Positions 12,118 to 27,042 are shown, counted from the first letter of the stretch. The stretch is 64,000 nucleotides of DNA from Brachyhypopomus gauderio (GCF_052324685.1 NC_135228.1:10876886-10940885), one strand, 5' to 3'. Notes: a model not told the origin generated them from the letters alone. Made by a program: numbers and translations.

Positions 12118-15100
12118 GTAAGATCATCTTTATGTTGTTCGCGGGCATGACAAAGTTTGATACATGACCTGACTACTGTAAAAATGCACTGTAGTTCTTT
12201 GGCTTGCAGGGCGGAGTGTGCCTTGTCCAATATCATAGTAAATCTATTCATCATTTTTTGCATGTTTTGTCATTCAGGAACGCCGTTTTATAAGTATTTT
12301 TTCCAATTGTGAGGAGAAAAAAAAGAAAACCTCGACCCCATCATTTTTACAGTGCAACGAAAGCACTAAGTGTTTTTTTTTTTTTTATATGGCACGTATA
12401 ATTATAACGGTATCCACATTTCTGACCCGAAAAAAATGTCAAGACGTTAGGCACAAGAAGCTGAGATGAAACCTGGTGTTGAGTTCACAAGTCCTCTGTC
12501 ACACTGTAACCACCAAGTGAGCTCCTGTTGTTCGCACGTCCCACTACACATTACCATTCAAAACAAACACACTCAGTCGAATAAACAAGCCTGCCACACC
12601 TGAGTCCGAGTTATATTCATCTAAAGTTGTAAAGTCACTTAACTGGCTCGTGGTATTTCATTTAAAGTTTGATTTGCTTTGGTTTAACCGATCAAAGCTG
12701 TTGAGATGTAACAGGCCCAGTCATTCAGCTTGGCTTTTGTGGCGCTGGCATGAAGTGTTGTAACGAAACCTGCTGTCTGGGCAAGTCCCAGGCTGCTGAC
12801 TTCAACAAGTTCTGTTGTAACTCCTGTGTTGAAACCTGTGCTAACAGTCCACAGGAATGAAGCCTCGACACCGACCTAACAGACTTGCACCGTGCAAGAC
12901 AGAGGCCCTTCTCGGAGCGAGGCATCTCTTTCATTCAGTTAGCAAAGTTATTACACTTGTGCTCTGGGTCGCCAAAATTCACAGCTTTTACACCAATAAG
13001 CATCTGCAGCTTGCCTGTAGTTATTTTACCACACGATGAAAGCCTTGTGTCCACAGCCGCAGTCTTGGAGAATGTTAACTACACTCATGGATCTAAATTG
13101 CATGGATTAAATCCGTCCGCAAAATTGCACACATGAATGGGTGGTTTTATTTTTGATATCTTAATTAACATTGAACGGATCAGTTACTGAGTAGCGGCAG
13201 ACTTGCTTGCCGCTATGATCTGACAACACCCAGTCAATAACCTGAAAAACAGCATCAGACTTTTTGTTTTTAATATAGGCACGTTTTTAGCTTACAGTGC
13301 CGAAAGACGAGCCACGTTCGACGGATTAGTGGCAGTGTTCAGTAAGCAAGGCATACGTTGTTTGGTAACTTCACATTTCCTATGCAAATGATTATCTCAC
13401 CGCAGGCATAAAACCATATAATATGTAACCTCAGCTCTTTCTGAGTGATATAAGATGTTAATTACCATGGCGGCAGAGATTTACTGCACTGTAACAACTA
13501 GACAAAATATTACTATACCAGTTCTTTCCATCCTTTCTTGGAATTAGTAACAACCTGCTTTTGTGTAAACCTCAACTGCAAACTGAAACAAAAAGGGTGA
13601 TGTGGTGTACCATGCAATTACTCAGACAAACTTCCCCTCGTCTTGGCGGTCGACTCTCATCCTTTGTCACTTCTAATGACTAAAACACTGCCGACACTCT
13701 CCACACTAGGCGAGTGTCTACGGACGCCGCTTTGCTTTTACCAGCTGGCTTTCGCTGCTTTGTTACAATTGGTTGGGCCAGTTGGCTCCGCCCACCCCAA
13801 CCCCTGCCTGATGGAGTGGTCCAGAGCTCGCATGGGACTCCAGAGCCTGACGAATCATGACAGCAACACTGGATGCTGGCAAATATCTGTTCTAAGATCT
13901 ATTAGGCTTTTGCAGCGTTGCCATAACAATAACATCATACATCGCAACGGGACTGTTAATGATTACAAAAATGTTTTTTGGGCCATTGTTGTTTCCATAT
14001 TCATAGTTCTTTGGTCTAAATATCTGCAATAAGAAAAATACACACAAAGATCAAATACCGTAATCGATGCAGCACCATATATTGCTGCAGAAATTCACAA
14101 GGCAGCAACACGTATCTCTCACGGTTATACACGGAATCGGTTTGTACGCCGTAGTGCGCACCTGTAAAAGCGTGGTTCCACTGTTTGCGGTTCTGTCGTG
14201 CAGCTGGGACCTCGGTTCACGTCCCAGCTGCGCTGCTCGCTGTCGGTTGCCTGGGTCCCCAGAGTAGTTGTGCGGTCGGCTGTGTTTTCAACAGCGGAGA
14301 CGGAGACGGGATCCTTTTCACCCCTGAGGGATGTGCTAATAGCGTGTCTGCAAAAAGAAACAGCACATGCAGTAGTACCCAAACAGAAATAGCTCATCCC
14401 AGCCTCAGAGAAGCCAGGACAGGCTCCCTCCATGTTTCAACATACTGTCAACATGCTGGGTAGATGACTGTAAAGTAGGCCCTGCTTAGACAGAAATGAC
14501 ATGATGTGTATGAAATGACCAGCTGTATTTTCGATAGGCTGGCATACTAGAATAAAACAGTTCTTTATATTATGCAGATATGTAGGGCTGCTTTGACTGG
14601 AACCTGTCCTGTATGGGCCTGGCACCTCTGGTTTGCCCATGGTATGGCGTTATGTTTTTACATGTTGGTCATGTGTATTATTTTAGTGCATAGTTGGAGA
14701 AGTAAGTGAGGTGTGTGAAGTGGATGATGTCCTGTGTGTGGAGAGGATGTGTGTAATCATAAGGAGGAGAGAGCTTCTCCAGCTTCTACTCACAAGATGA
14801 CAGGTGAGGATGTGTGTGTGTGTGTGTGTGTGTGTGCGCGTGCGCGCGGCTGTTGCATCAATGCTTCACTGGGAGCAAAGTGACACAAGGAGTGTGATGT
14901 GTGTGTGACATTCCTAGCACCATTATGTGTATGGGCGATTTATGATGACAGAGATGCCTGCAGCCTCCTTTAGCCCAGCCAGTGGGCGTGGCCAAGCCAG
15001 TGGGAGTGGCCAAGGCAGCAGGCTTAAACTGGGCTCGGTCTTCACCCTCCATGCCCTCCAAAATGAGGAGACTCAGACCTCATTACTGCATTCGATCTCA

Positions 15101-18100
15101 GAGGAGCTGTGAAATCACTAACACTTAATACCACAACCTCAAGCATGCTAAGGAAAACAGCATTCTGTGTTCGTTAGCAACGTGCACCACAGGTTTCTGC
15201 AAGTTCATTAATAGCTAATTAAAGGTGGCGTCATTGCAAGTGCAGGTGCAATAATATGTTCGTCGTGTCCGCATTCTGAAATCCAGTTGTCCTCTGGCCT
15301 GCTCATTGAAATTCAAAGCCATATATCCAGCATTGAGGCCTGATATGAATTCGCAAAGCTCGGGAGCAGTGGTGTTCTTCCAAGCGGGCGCCGCATAACT
15401 GGGGCCAAGCGTTGCTAATGGAACAGTTCGGGTTTGCTATTCACTGCCATATTGTTCCCCCTGCCATAGGCACGCACTTGATCTTAATAAGATAATGAAG
15501 ACGGCATGGGAGAAGAGGAAAAGACAATGCAGTGAGAGAGAGAGAGAGAGAGCATGTTACAGCTCTGCCACTTCTAGGGCCTGTTATGCAAAAGTCTACA
15601 TCTGGAAAAAGTATGCACTGGGTCCACGGTTGTCAGAAGCAGGCCTCCGCTGTCCTCTGCCCGAGCAGGGTAGGGGGGAGTGGGGTTCAGCTGCTCAGAG
15701 CCAAGGCGGTATTTCAGGGGCTAACTCCTGGACTTGGAAGTGCCAAAGGAGCGCCGACCAGATTCTGAAGCAGGAATGCTCTGCCAGAAGGAAAAATGAG
15801 AAGAAAAAATGGCCAGAGGAGGTGTGCTGTGTGCTTCTCAAGAATTCCCAGAGCCGTAAAGTTGGAGAGAGGAGGCACCTTCATTCTGCCTCCACTAAGT
15901 CTGACATTTACTGCAGTTATAGGCTTTGAGTCTCGGGAAAGGGCCTTGATCTGTTTTTGGGCGGAAAAGCTCCATCCAGGAGGGCATCGGCAGAGGAATG
16001 TCAGAATGCACGACGGACTCCAGTCACCCTCCCACACGCATGTGTGCGTGCGTACCGCCGTGTCCTCACGAGTCCTCAAAATGCTTGCGAAAACACACAC
16101 AAGGCATACACGCACACCCACACAGGCCCACTCACAAACTCAACAGCAATGCATGCATACCTACACACGCCCTCACAAACACCATCCTTAGTTGTCCTAG
16201 TTAGAGTTTGCTGATTTCTGTCTCTGCTCTGTGATGGGTCGGCATTCTGAGTGCTCTTCTCTAGCCTCTCTGTTCATTATCTTCCATTCCGGCTCAAGGT
16301 GACATTTCTCGTTCTCATTTGTGTTCCTAAAACACAGTCTGGTTATTCCTCCCTGCCCGACTGTTCAACCTCAACTGCTCCATCTTGGTCATTTGATGTC
16401 ATTTGCTTCAGTGATACGATCTTTGGGCTGTGGTGTCTGCCAGACAGCTCCGTCTTCCAGGGCAAATGCAGGTCTGGACGTGAAGTGTGTCGACTTAAGA
16501 ACTACTGCAGGTGTCTCTCCCAGAGCTTCCCAGGAGGTTTTAATTAGAACAGTGGTCACGGGTCAGGAAGGGGCATCTGCACTTGTGAAACTGATGATGA
16601 AACGGATCCAGCTTTCACAAAGCTCTGCGTGGAGGTCGTGCTTGGAGTTACCATGCGGAGGTACTCGGTTAGGGTCAGTTGGTGTGCCGTGAAAGATTAC
16701 GGTCGGACTGCAGAAAAGGTGCTGCACATGGCTGAGATGTGCTCGTGGGATCCCCGTGGTGACTGCGTACGTCACAGGCTGCACACTGGAGCTGGAGCGA
16801 GTCCTGGAGAGTGAACGGTGATACCTGCACGGGAAACTGGTGCAGCGGTTCATTGGGTTTAAAAGCATAAAACATCTCTGCAGCTCCTGTACTCCAAGTA
16901 TGCGAGGCTTGGCGTGCCTGCGTAATCCGTCTTCCCGCCGTCTCCCGAGAGGATGCACGATCTACGCGGCATGGAGCAGTACTCTGATTGGCCGGTTATT
17001 CCGATAAATACACTAATCAAAGAAACAAGCAAGAAATCGCACCAGGCTCATTCTCCGTGAAACGTCGTCAAGTTGAGATGCTTTTCGGGTGCTAAGAGGG
17101 GCGACTCCTTTAACTTGCAATGATGCTCTTTGCGTTGCGGCACCAGGGAAGCAGAGCCACTATTTGTAGCTTGTCGTACGAACACCCCACGGACGTTCAC
17201 GTGAGCCCGTGGCTACGTGGTAACGGGAGCTGCAGTGCGGCGTCCCCGTGGATTCGGAGGACCCAGGTGGGGCATAATCAGATCAGTGAGTTTGCCAGGG
17301 CTCTGCTTTCTGATGTCACATTTTGATGCCTTGCGGAGGCATGAGACTGCCAGAGAGCAGTGTAGTGCGCTGGCGTGCCAGGCTAGCAGGCACTAATCCA
17401 TCATCGCGAGGGAAAAATGCAATGCTGCCCGTTGTGATCCCAGAAAGACTTGCGGTAAGGTGATACAGATGAGGGAACCTTTGAAGTTTCAGTTGGGTCT
17501 GAACAAGGGAGGTGTTTGTGCCATCTGGGTGGTGGCTGTGACTTGCCTGAACGCTCATGGACGTTTTTTTTTCCGAACTTTGCCTGAGTCTTCGGTGAGC
17601 TGTGCTTTGCGTCAGCTATAGCCGTGCTTACCGACGAATGGTCGCCCCGGCCCTGCCACAAACGACCCCTCCTGAGCGATGTGCTTGGATCGAACCCGGC
17701 GCCCCGAAGACAACTGGATTCAATATGTTTTCGTTGCTAATTCGCAGCCTCATTCAAAAGGTATGCAACCCTGTCCAGAACCGTCCAATCACAAAAGCGA
17801 TTTCTTTGATTGGGAGCAAGTGCTTTGACTGCCAAAGCAGCCCTGGCCTCGGTTGCATGCCCTCTCGGGGCCTTGCGTGCATTCTTCGCACACAACGCAG
17901 TGCATGCAACGATCCATCAGTTAGGACACTGACGCTGAAGCATTTCGGATGGCTTGGAGATCTGAAAACAAGCAACTGGAGCTTTGTGCTAGGCACGGCC
18001 GCCCCTTCTACACTATATCAGGAGTCGCTTCTGGTGTCGCCCACCCGTTAAGGTCTGGAAAGGTGTATTGGAGCAGCCTGGCTCTGGCGCAGTGGAGTGT

Positions 18101-19174
18101 TGCGTGGCCCCGCCTCTTCATCCTCTGTGTGTGTGGGGGGGGGTGCTGTTTGAGGAGGGGGCGGGGCCACCATATGCTGCACATACATAGTTGTGTATTT
18201 TTTTCATTATCATTGTCCCAAGAAAAAGGCTTCTCTTTGTCCCGTATACTGAAAACCATTGACAGTCTTCTGTTTGACTAGGTATATTCACTTTTAAGGC
18301 TATTTAGAGCATGTTTTGTGCTTTTTTGAAGTGTGTTTTCGTAAAGGCGGTATTCAGCATAGCCGATACGAGGTAAACCCAAAACCTCATTTAAGATCTC
18401 ATTTGAAATTTGTTTACTGGAGAAGACAGAGATTGATGAGTTTGAGTTCTGCTTCTTCTCTTCCAGATTGATGTGTTTTAAATGTCCTCTGAATTTTAGC
18501 ACCAGCAGCTGTTCTGTTTTTATATCTTAATGTAGAGCTGGAAGGATGAACTTAAATCCTACATTTGGATGTTCTCACCCCTTCACTTAAACACCACTGT
18601 CACCAAAACAAAGGCCCCCCTCTCTCCCTACTCTTTATCCCTCATTTTCCCCATCTTTTCCTTTTTTCCCTTCTTCCTCTTCGTCTTTCTCCCTCACTTT
18701 CTGTCTCTCTCCCTGTATCTAACTCTCTGTCTTCCTCTATCTCTCCCTCCTTCTCTTTCTCTCTGTCTCTCTCTCCATCTGTCTGTATTCCTCTATCTCT
18801 CCCTCACTGACTCTCCCTCTCGTTCATTCTGTGTTCTTCTATCTCTCCCTCTTTCTGTCTCTCTCCCTCTCTGTCTATCTCTCTCCCTCTCTGTTTCATT
18901 CTCTCTCTCTCTGTCTCTCTCTCTTTCTCTCTCCTTCTCCCTCCCTCTCTCTTTCTCACTCTCTCTCTCTTCCCTCTCTCTCTGAATGCTGACCATTGTG
19001 GTGGGCAGCCTGCTGTCCTGTGCCCCAGCTCTGTGTGGAGCAGCAGGGCGTCTTTAGATGAGCCCACTTAGCAGCAGGACAACAAGGCAGTGTTTGTGAA
19101 GCCATGCTGATCCTGATGAAATGGACGAAGGACACACACACACACATGCATACACACACACACACAAACATGCG

Positions 19175-19208
<34 letters not shown>

Positions 19209-20997
19209 CATGCACACACATACCATTCCATAGCCCCTCAGACGCTGGGGGCAACTGATCTGCTGCCATTTGCAATCTGTTTTAAACAGCTTTTCTCTGG
19301 AGCACAGCATGTCCTGCAGGTGCAAACGTCATCGTTCATGTCCTGCAGGTGAATACATCATTGTTTACATCCCGCAGGTGAATACATCATCGTTCATGTC
19401 CCACAGGTGAATGGGTGCATAGCATAGTCAGAAACTAAAGCTCAGGTAAAGCTATACTGTTATTATTGAAGTTAAACTCTTAAAAAAATAAAAATAAATT
19501 AAAATCTTAAACATGCAAGGAAAGCTCCCAGTAAATATCACATTTTTAAACGTGGTGTCATTAATTAATGATGTGGAAAAGGAAGGGCCTGTTTGTGCTG
19601 CAGTTTAAGCTCACAAGTTAAACTTTCTTTGCCATTTTAATGAAGTGTTTCATAACCGAAGCACAGCCTGTAATTCTGAGATGTCTTTGTTCCAAAACAG
19701 GCAGGCGTGGACTTTTATTATGGAACTTGAGTTTCTGGAATTATTTTTTTGAATTAAGTATTTTGTTTGCCACTTAGAAGCACCACTGAAGCCACGAGGT
19801 AGAGCCAGAATAGCCCTGGTCCCATGTGTGCCCTTGCGGTCCATGGCTATCAGTGAGAGCAGCAACCTTATCAGTCTGCTTGCCTGCGTGACTCCCTGCA
19901 CGCGCTACCAACCACTGACCACTGCAGCCTCAGAAGGCAATTACAATTACAAGTACAATTACAATTGCCATTACTGCTACAATTATAGTTATGCCAGCAT
20001 GAACACACTGTGGCGAAAGGTGATCGCTGTAACTGCTGCTCCTCGTCGATTCTGTTAATTCGTCCAGTATGACAGTATCACGACAGCTTTGATGATGCCC
20101 ATAAAGATGACCCTGTAGTAGGGAAATGAGGAATAATTAACCAGGACATCTCTGATTGGGCGATGCAGGGCCCAACTCTCTATTCAGCCTGTTCTTGGGC
20201 CACGTACTGTGTTTAAACATTAGTACTGTCACATGCGGCAGACGGCCAAAACCTGTCTCCCCTGGGCAAAGGCTGTCAGTGCTGTACTAACAAAAGGTAG
20301 TAAAGGAATGTTGAAAATGAGCTTTGAATTATAATTTAGGCTCAAGGCTAATTGCAATGGTTAGATTTAATAGTATGTATTAAGTCAGATTGAATCTTGA
20401 CGGGCAAGAATATTTTGTGTTCCATCGTAGTAAAAGAGTTTGGAAAGGAACTGTGAGTGTCCTGTGGGTCCTGTGAGTGAATCTAATGCGTGAACCTCAT
20501 GTTACATGTTTGGTTTCAGTGATTCTAACCCATAACCGTTGGTTACATGTTTTGTGTGAGTGATTCTAACCCTCGGTGAGCTTGTGTCTTTGCACCTGTG
20601 TTCTGCCCTGTAGCAAAGACAGGAGCCCTCAGATACACCGTTACCCTGAGAACGTGTGAGCGTCTGCATGTCTTCAGGATTTAGTCCTGCGTTTCTCCAA
20701 AGCCCCTGCTGTGTTTTTCAGCCCTCTCTCTCTCACGGGCACTGGAGAATGATGGCGTTAGTCAGTCAGTCAGTCAGCTACTCGTTCGTAGACTGGCCGC
20801 ACCGCTACCGTTTGGCTTTTCTCCTCCAACCGGAAGCGTGAACAACCCCAGATCCTTCTCTCCCAGGAAGGGAGGAACTGACAGATGGCTGCCACCCCCG
20901 TCCTCCCTCTGCGCGATGAATCGGGCTTGCTGTCCCGGCCTCGCCCGGCAGAGGAGGCGGGCCCAACCCCGCTATCCTTGCCTCTCTGCGCCGGTCT

Positions 20998-21051
<54 letters not shown>

Positions 21052-24000
21052 AGGACTCCGGGCCACCCGAGGGTTGTGCTGAACCACATTGGGCTGCGTC
21101 AGGCTGAGATATTGTGGAAATTTCGAATCAAATCGTAGCGGGACTTGAAGGCAATCCGAAGGTCTGGAGGTAATGACAGCTGTCAGGCTGATCGTGAAGG
21201 TGGCCAGTCCCCGACCAAATGCGTTACCTCACTTGGAAATCACACATGGATTTCCAGATCAACACTGACCTGAAGACACAACACAAGTCTTGATCTTACT
21301 TCATTAAAAGCCTACGGATAAGACTGGGTTCTTTATGGCAGGTTGTCAAGGCTACATTTAGGAAAATGTTTCAAATGCAGACAGAATTGCATTGTAAACC
21401 TAATCATACTAATCACATGGTAAACGTTATTCCATTTCGCAGTGGAACACAAAGGGCAAAACAAGCTCAGGAATCCGGTGGCGGTGCGGCGTAAATGATT
21501 GACCTGTGCTGAACTCGGCAGTGTTCTCAGGACACTTTCCAGACTGGCTCTGTGCTTTCTTCCCTGCTTGCTGCATTGTTCCTTTGTTCCTGTGCCCTCT
21601 TTCTGCCCTCGAGATTTGCTTTTTGATCCACCTCCTGTTCCCATACCATCCTGTTAACTTTGCCATTTCACGCACCCGGTTTCTATCTAACGCTCCCTGC
21701 CTCTCCAAGCCCAAGCCCACCTCGGTCGTCTGCTCGCGACCCGAACCGCATGGCAAACCATGCCCGTTAACCGCTGGGCCCATCCCCCGCTCTTTTTAGG
21801 AAGCCCCCCTCAACCACTCCCCCTCCTTTAACACAAAACTGCACATGCTGTGAGTTTCAGTTCAACATTGTGAACTGCCCTCCAAAATGGTATTCAGAAT
21901 AGTCATGAAATGAGAAGGATGTTCTTAGAAATATTGCTGCTGCCCAAAAGACAAATTGACAGCCACCTTGAAGGGCTCAAATCTGGACGACTTCTGTTCG
22001 CATTAAGAGTCGCTTCCTCCGTGGCAATAACAGGCGGGACGTTGGTTAAACTTACGCGCTTATCTTTGCTAGAGCGATCACGGCTTCACGTTGCCAGCCG
22101 CTCAGCCTCCTGCTGTAGTTAGATAACAGGCCTTAGGCCCCGCGCCCTCTGACCACACACCACCCCTCTGCCATTCAGAGCTTCCTCACGAGAGGGCAGG
22201 TGTCCTAACCAGGAGTGACACAAAAATGCAGACGTCACGACAAAAAAAGTGCTCGCGCCCCCGGCAAATGGCGTATGCATCTGCCCTGGTCTCTGTTCCC
22301 TTCGGGCGCACGCGAGCGACCAATCACGAGTGCCAGGGGGGAAGGGGGCATGGCAAGAACTGAGGGGTCTGTGGTGAGTGCTAGGGCCTCAGGCAGAATC
22401 AAAGACCATTTGGGTTTATTCTGCTTGAGGTGGGACAAATTTTCTTAGTGGCCAAGCCGCCCACCGCTGCATTTGAAGATAATCCATGGAGAATGTCTCC
22501 ATGACTACAATCCCTGAGTGTCAAGAAAAAATATTCAAGTCACAACGAACCACCACAGTGCTAACTCACTGCTGGTACTGGTAGCAGGGTTTTGTAATCT
22601 TAGTGAAAACAGCAGGAATTTCTGAACATGCAAGGCGACGAATTACGAGAAACATCTATCTTCCACAATAGGTGTATCGTTCATATAAACAGCCCATGCT
22701 AAGTGGGTTCATTCAGCGCACGCAGAGAGGCTGTTGCGTCCCCCTTTTTTGGGGCCGCTGTTCCTGGCCTCTGTCTCTCTCCCCCCCGTCTCTCTGTCCC
22801 AGGGTCCCCAGCAGGAGCTAGAGCTGACGGAATGAGGTCGGCGGAGAGCTCTGGAAAACAGACGCTCTCTTTATGCGTCAGGCGTAGCGGTGCGGCGTGC
22901 CAGAACTGAGCGGTGCCGACCCTACATTCTCCTTACGCGCATCATCAGCTCTGACGCTGTGATTATGTCACGGCAGACACAGGACTGTTTTGGTGTCACA
23001 GGTGCATGTTTGAAACAGATCTGAGAGAAATGGGTTTCGGTTTTCTATTAATATGTAACACCTGAAGTGTGATGTTGTTGTCAATAACATCGAGCCTGCT
23101 TTGTTTGACAGCTTAGCTGAACATCGTCTGTTTGACTTAACATTTACGATAAAGCTGTTCACTGACACTGTAGAGGGCAGATATATTTGTTATTTGACCT
23201 CACCGATAACAGATCTGAGCTGTCTTCGCATTTAGATGGCCTGTTTGCTTTGTTTCAATTTGCATTAATTAAGAAAGGAGTAGACCATCTCCGCTGACCC
23301 TCGATTTTGCTTCTTGATCTGCTTATAATCTCGTAGGTTTTGCTGGGGCTCATTTCACGGGCTCACAGCTAAACGTACCGTCGACATGTTCGCATTTTAA
23401 GGCTCGGACTGCACAGTTTGGCAAGGCAGAGTGTGCCGTGATGAGTCTGTGACTCATCGTCTTAGCCCTTCCAAAAGCAGGACTGTTTGTAAAGTTGTCA
23501 ACCACGAGCGTGATGCACGGGCCAAACGAACTACAACACCCGCCGCCACGTGCGATATATTACATTAGTCGGCCATAATTGCGATGCCATATAAATATGC
23601 ACAATTTGTTAGCTGAGACCTTCATTCTCCCTCTGAAAGGCTGGGGTTTAAAAACACAGCTGTCCTGTCTGGTTTGAAACGTCTATACCTGAGTGAAGGA
23701 AGCTACAATGTGGGTTCTCATTGGGTTTTATGCATGAGTAGCAAATAAAATGAGCTCTTAAACAACACCCCCATTTCTCATTGCCCTTTGTTTACCGAAC
23801 ACACGGTTCAGTGTGGAAATAGAAAACGTGTGTGATCCCATACAGTTAATAACTAGGCTTTTATTGGCCATAACGTCACCCAAACACTGCAGCTACCGAT
23901 CAGTCCTGCCCTGCAGTTAGCAGGCTTTCTGGCATGCTACTCGCTACGAAATGATTCCGGTTTATGAAGACCTTTGGGGCATATTGCTTAAACAGCCTGT

Positions 24001-26799
24001 TTCAGATCGCATTTCAGTAGGGCCGTTCTGAAGTACAGGATTTTCTGTGATTTGAACTTCATGCTGATTGGCTCATGCTGATTGGCTCCTGTGTTTTGGG
24101 CCGACGTCATACAGCACTGCCGAGCCGAGACATTGGCTCAATCCTAAATACCGTACTTAAGCAGTAGACACTAGATTTCAATGCAGTACGTTCTGCTCAA
24201 CCGGCTCAAGCCGTCAGTAGGCGACTGGGCAGTATGCATACAACCTTGGACATACTACGTCTGTCATTTTACCTATGTCATATGACAGATGATGTCATAT
24301 GATCGTATTTAAATGCTCCATTTGAATTAGGATAGTGTGCTGCAATCACATACTTCAAAATGGCTCCTGATCCAGTAAGCCATTTGGGTACTTTTTGCTT
24401 ACTGTTTAATACATCAGAGTTGTATAATCCAGGTTCAGAAAGTAAAAGTCCTCACCAGGATTTTGCTCAAGCTTGCTAGATTTTCTACATAGTGCAATCC
24501 AGGTAAAATTAGTGGAATCAACACAATCCAGGAAGCCTGAGTAAAATCCTGGTGAGGACTTTTACTTTCTGAACCTGGATTATACAACTCTGTAGTACAT
24601 ACTATGCTTTCAGGTATACTACCTTTTATTACATACTGTACTGTGTCGTAGGCAAGTACGGCATTTCAGACGGAGCCATTCTGCTGAAAAACAGCCTGTA
24701 ATTCATTGGCCTTTAAGCGATAGCAAACCTTTCAGGCCCTGAGGCAGCACAACCACCCCACATCCCCACACTGCCTCCAACAGGTTTCATGGGCTTCTCC
24801 AAACATGTTCTTTGTGACCTCTTAAGTAATCTAATTCATAATTGGACCATAGCATAGGGTGACCATATTTTCATTTGGGAAAACCAGGACACCTTGGAGT
24901 GGGTGGGGTGGGGTGGGGGGGTGTTGCGTACTGACAGTCCTGCTGTCAACATTGTGATTAACAACAGGGTTAGGGTAAGAACGGGGTTAGGGTTAGAACA
25001 GGGTTAGTGTTAGAACAGGTTTAGGGTTAGAAAAGGTTTAGGGTTAGAACAGGGCTGCCCTCACTGATGCGGCTCAGGGATTACGCCTGTAAATTAAAAT
25101 TTTAATGGTCCAATGAAGGTAATTTAAAAACCAGGACATTTCCTCACTTAAAAAAAACCCGGGGCGCGGGAAATACGGACATTTGGTAATCCTAACATAG
25201 CACACTATAATACATGATGTAACGTAACTGTTCTGAGGAGCAGGTAACTAGCGGTTTTGCTGGTAAGGTCAAACTCAAGTGAATCGACTGGAACTAGTAC
25301 TTTATTTACTTATCATTATAATTTATAAATTATAAATTTATTTAATTTATAACTTATAATTTTCACTTTTAGGATCACATACGTTTTCCCATTAATGTCC
25401 TTGTTTATTTAAACTTTCTTTGGTAGAGATGCAACACTGTAAAATGTCTTAATTATTATCATGACTAGAGTACGCAAAGGAATCCTGACCTTCAAGGTAT
25501 CCGTTAGGTGACTAGCTACGTGGCCTTCAGCAACCCGGCTGTGTCTGTTGGTTTCCCCTCACCCTCTTCTGCACAACATCAGTTCAGATCATTCGCGGCC
25601 AGGAGCCCAGATTTTCCGAGCGGTCTTGTCCGCCACATGTCATGGAACAGCCCGACTACGGAACATTCACAGATCACTGAAGCAAGAGCTTCTCTACCCT
25701 TGAAGCTGCAGTGCGTATCAGCTAATGAGAGGTGCGTGGGACTTCAGGCCAGCAGCGTAATCCTGAGGTGGGATTGTTAACTGGGAACCTGTTACTGCCT
25801 CAAAATATCCCTGACACTGGGGAATTGACACTCGTGCAAAGTGAGAAGGATTAAAATTGCCACGATCACCACATGTGCACTGACATGCACACTACGAAAA
25901 ACAATGTCGCACTCGGAGACCGATCAGAGTCCTGATACCGGAGTCCTGAGTAAAGAGTTGTTTTTGTTTCAGTTTTCACTGGGACGTGGGCCATGCTTTT
26001 GCACGTCGTGCCTGCCGTCTATTTATCGTGTTTTCGCTGACCTCTGTGTCACGTTGCGTTGGATTGCTTTACATGCGTTCCCGTTCCCGGCCCACCTTCG
26101 TGGATTCATTGTTGAAGCACATAAAAAAGGCAAAAGCAAAAAACACACAAAGCCGAAAGCTGTTGCGCCCCCCGATGGGAGCACGGGCGAGCATTTTTTT
26201 ATTTATATTTTTTTTCCCTTGGAGGAACCTCCACGTGTTTTTTTCTGTGTCAGCATCGGGTGTGGCCAGGCCAGAAACACTGGACAAGAATTCCGTCAGC
26301 TTTTTGGGAAAAGAGGGTGAGAGAGAGACACACACACATAGAAAGATAGAAAAGAAATCTCTTTGTTCTTCTTGGTAACCTCTTTGTCCTCGTAACTAGG
26401 ATACAGGAACTATGTGGCCAAGCACTGTGGCCAGTTTGGGATGGTGAAAATAAGAGGGGGGGGGGGGGGGGGAGTTGCAAGAGTGAAAGAAAAGAATGAA
26501 AGAATGAAAGGTGGGGTTGAAAGATGAGAAAGCAGGAGAGACTTCACAGTCCTTAGTTGTCTGCGTGTCTTAATACTGCGGGCCAGTCCGATCCAGAGGT
26601 TTTTGCAGCTACACTTTGTGTCTTAAAGTGTGTGTGTAGTTTGGCCCCTGTTGATGTGGTGTGAAACACTCTGGTTTTACTCCCCTGAACTGTGTGAGTC
26701 TTGTGGTGCTTGTGTTTTAAGAGGCTCCCTCTCTGCGGATCAGCTAACAAGCTGTGCTTTCTCCCTGTGACAGTAAGGACTACTGGTCCTACACACCAG

Positions 26800-26882
<83 letters not shown>

Positions 26883-26964
26883 GTTACATCACAGTGTGGT
26901 GATGTAATTTATGAAGAGGTACTGCAATAGAGATATGTCAGGACCAGTTCTCCATCTCAGGATT

Positions 26965-27042
<78 letters not shown>

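Noticed and set aside
24964..25045. Chromosome-fusion interstitial telomere
   Set aside because: The GGGTTA repeats are degenerate, short and lie inside a transposon with target duplications.
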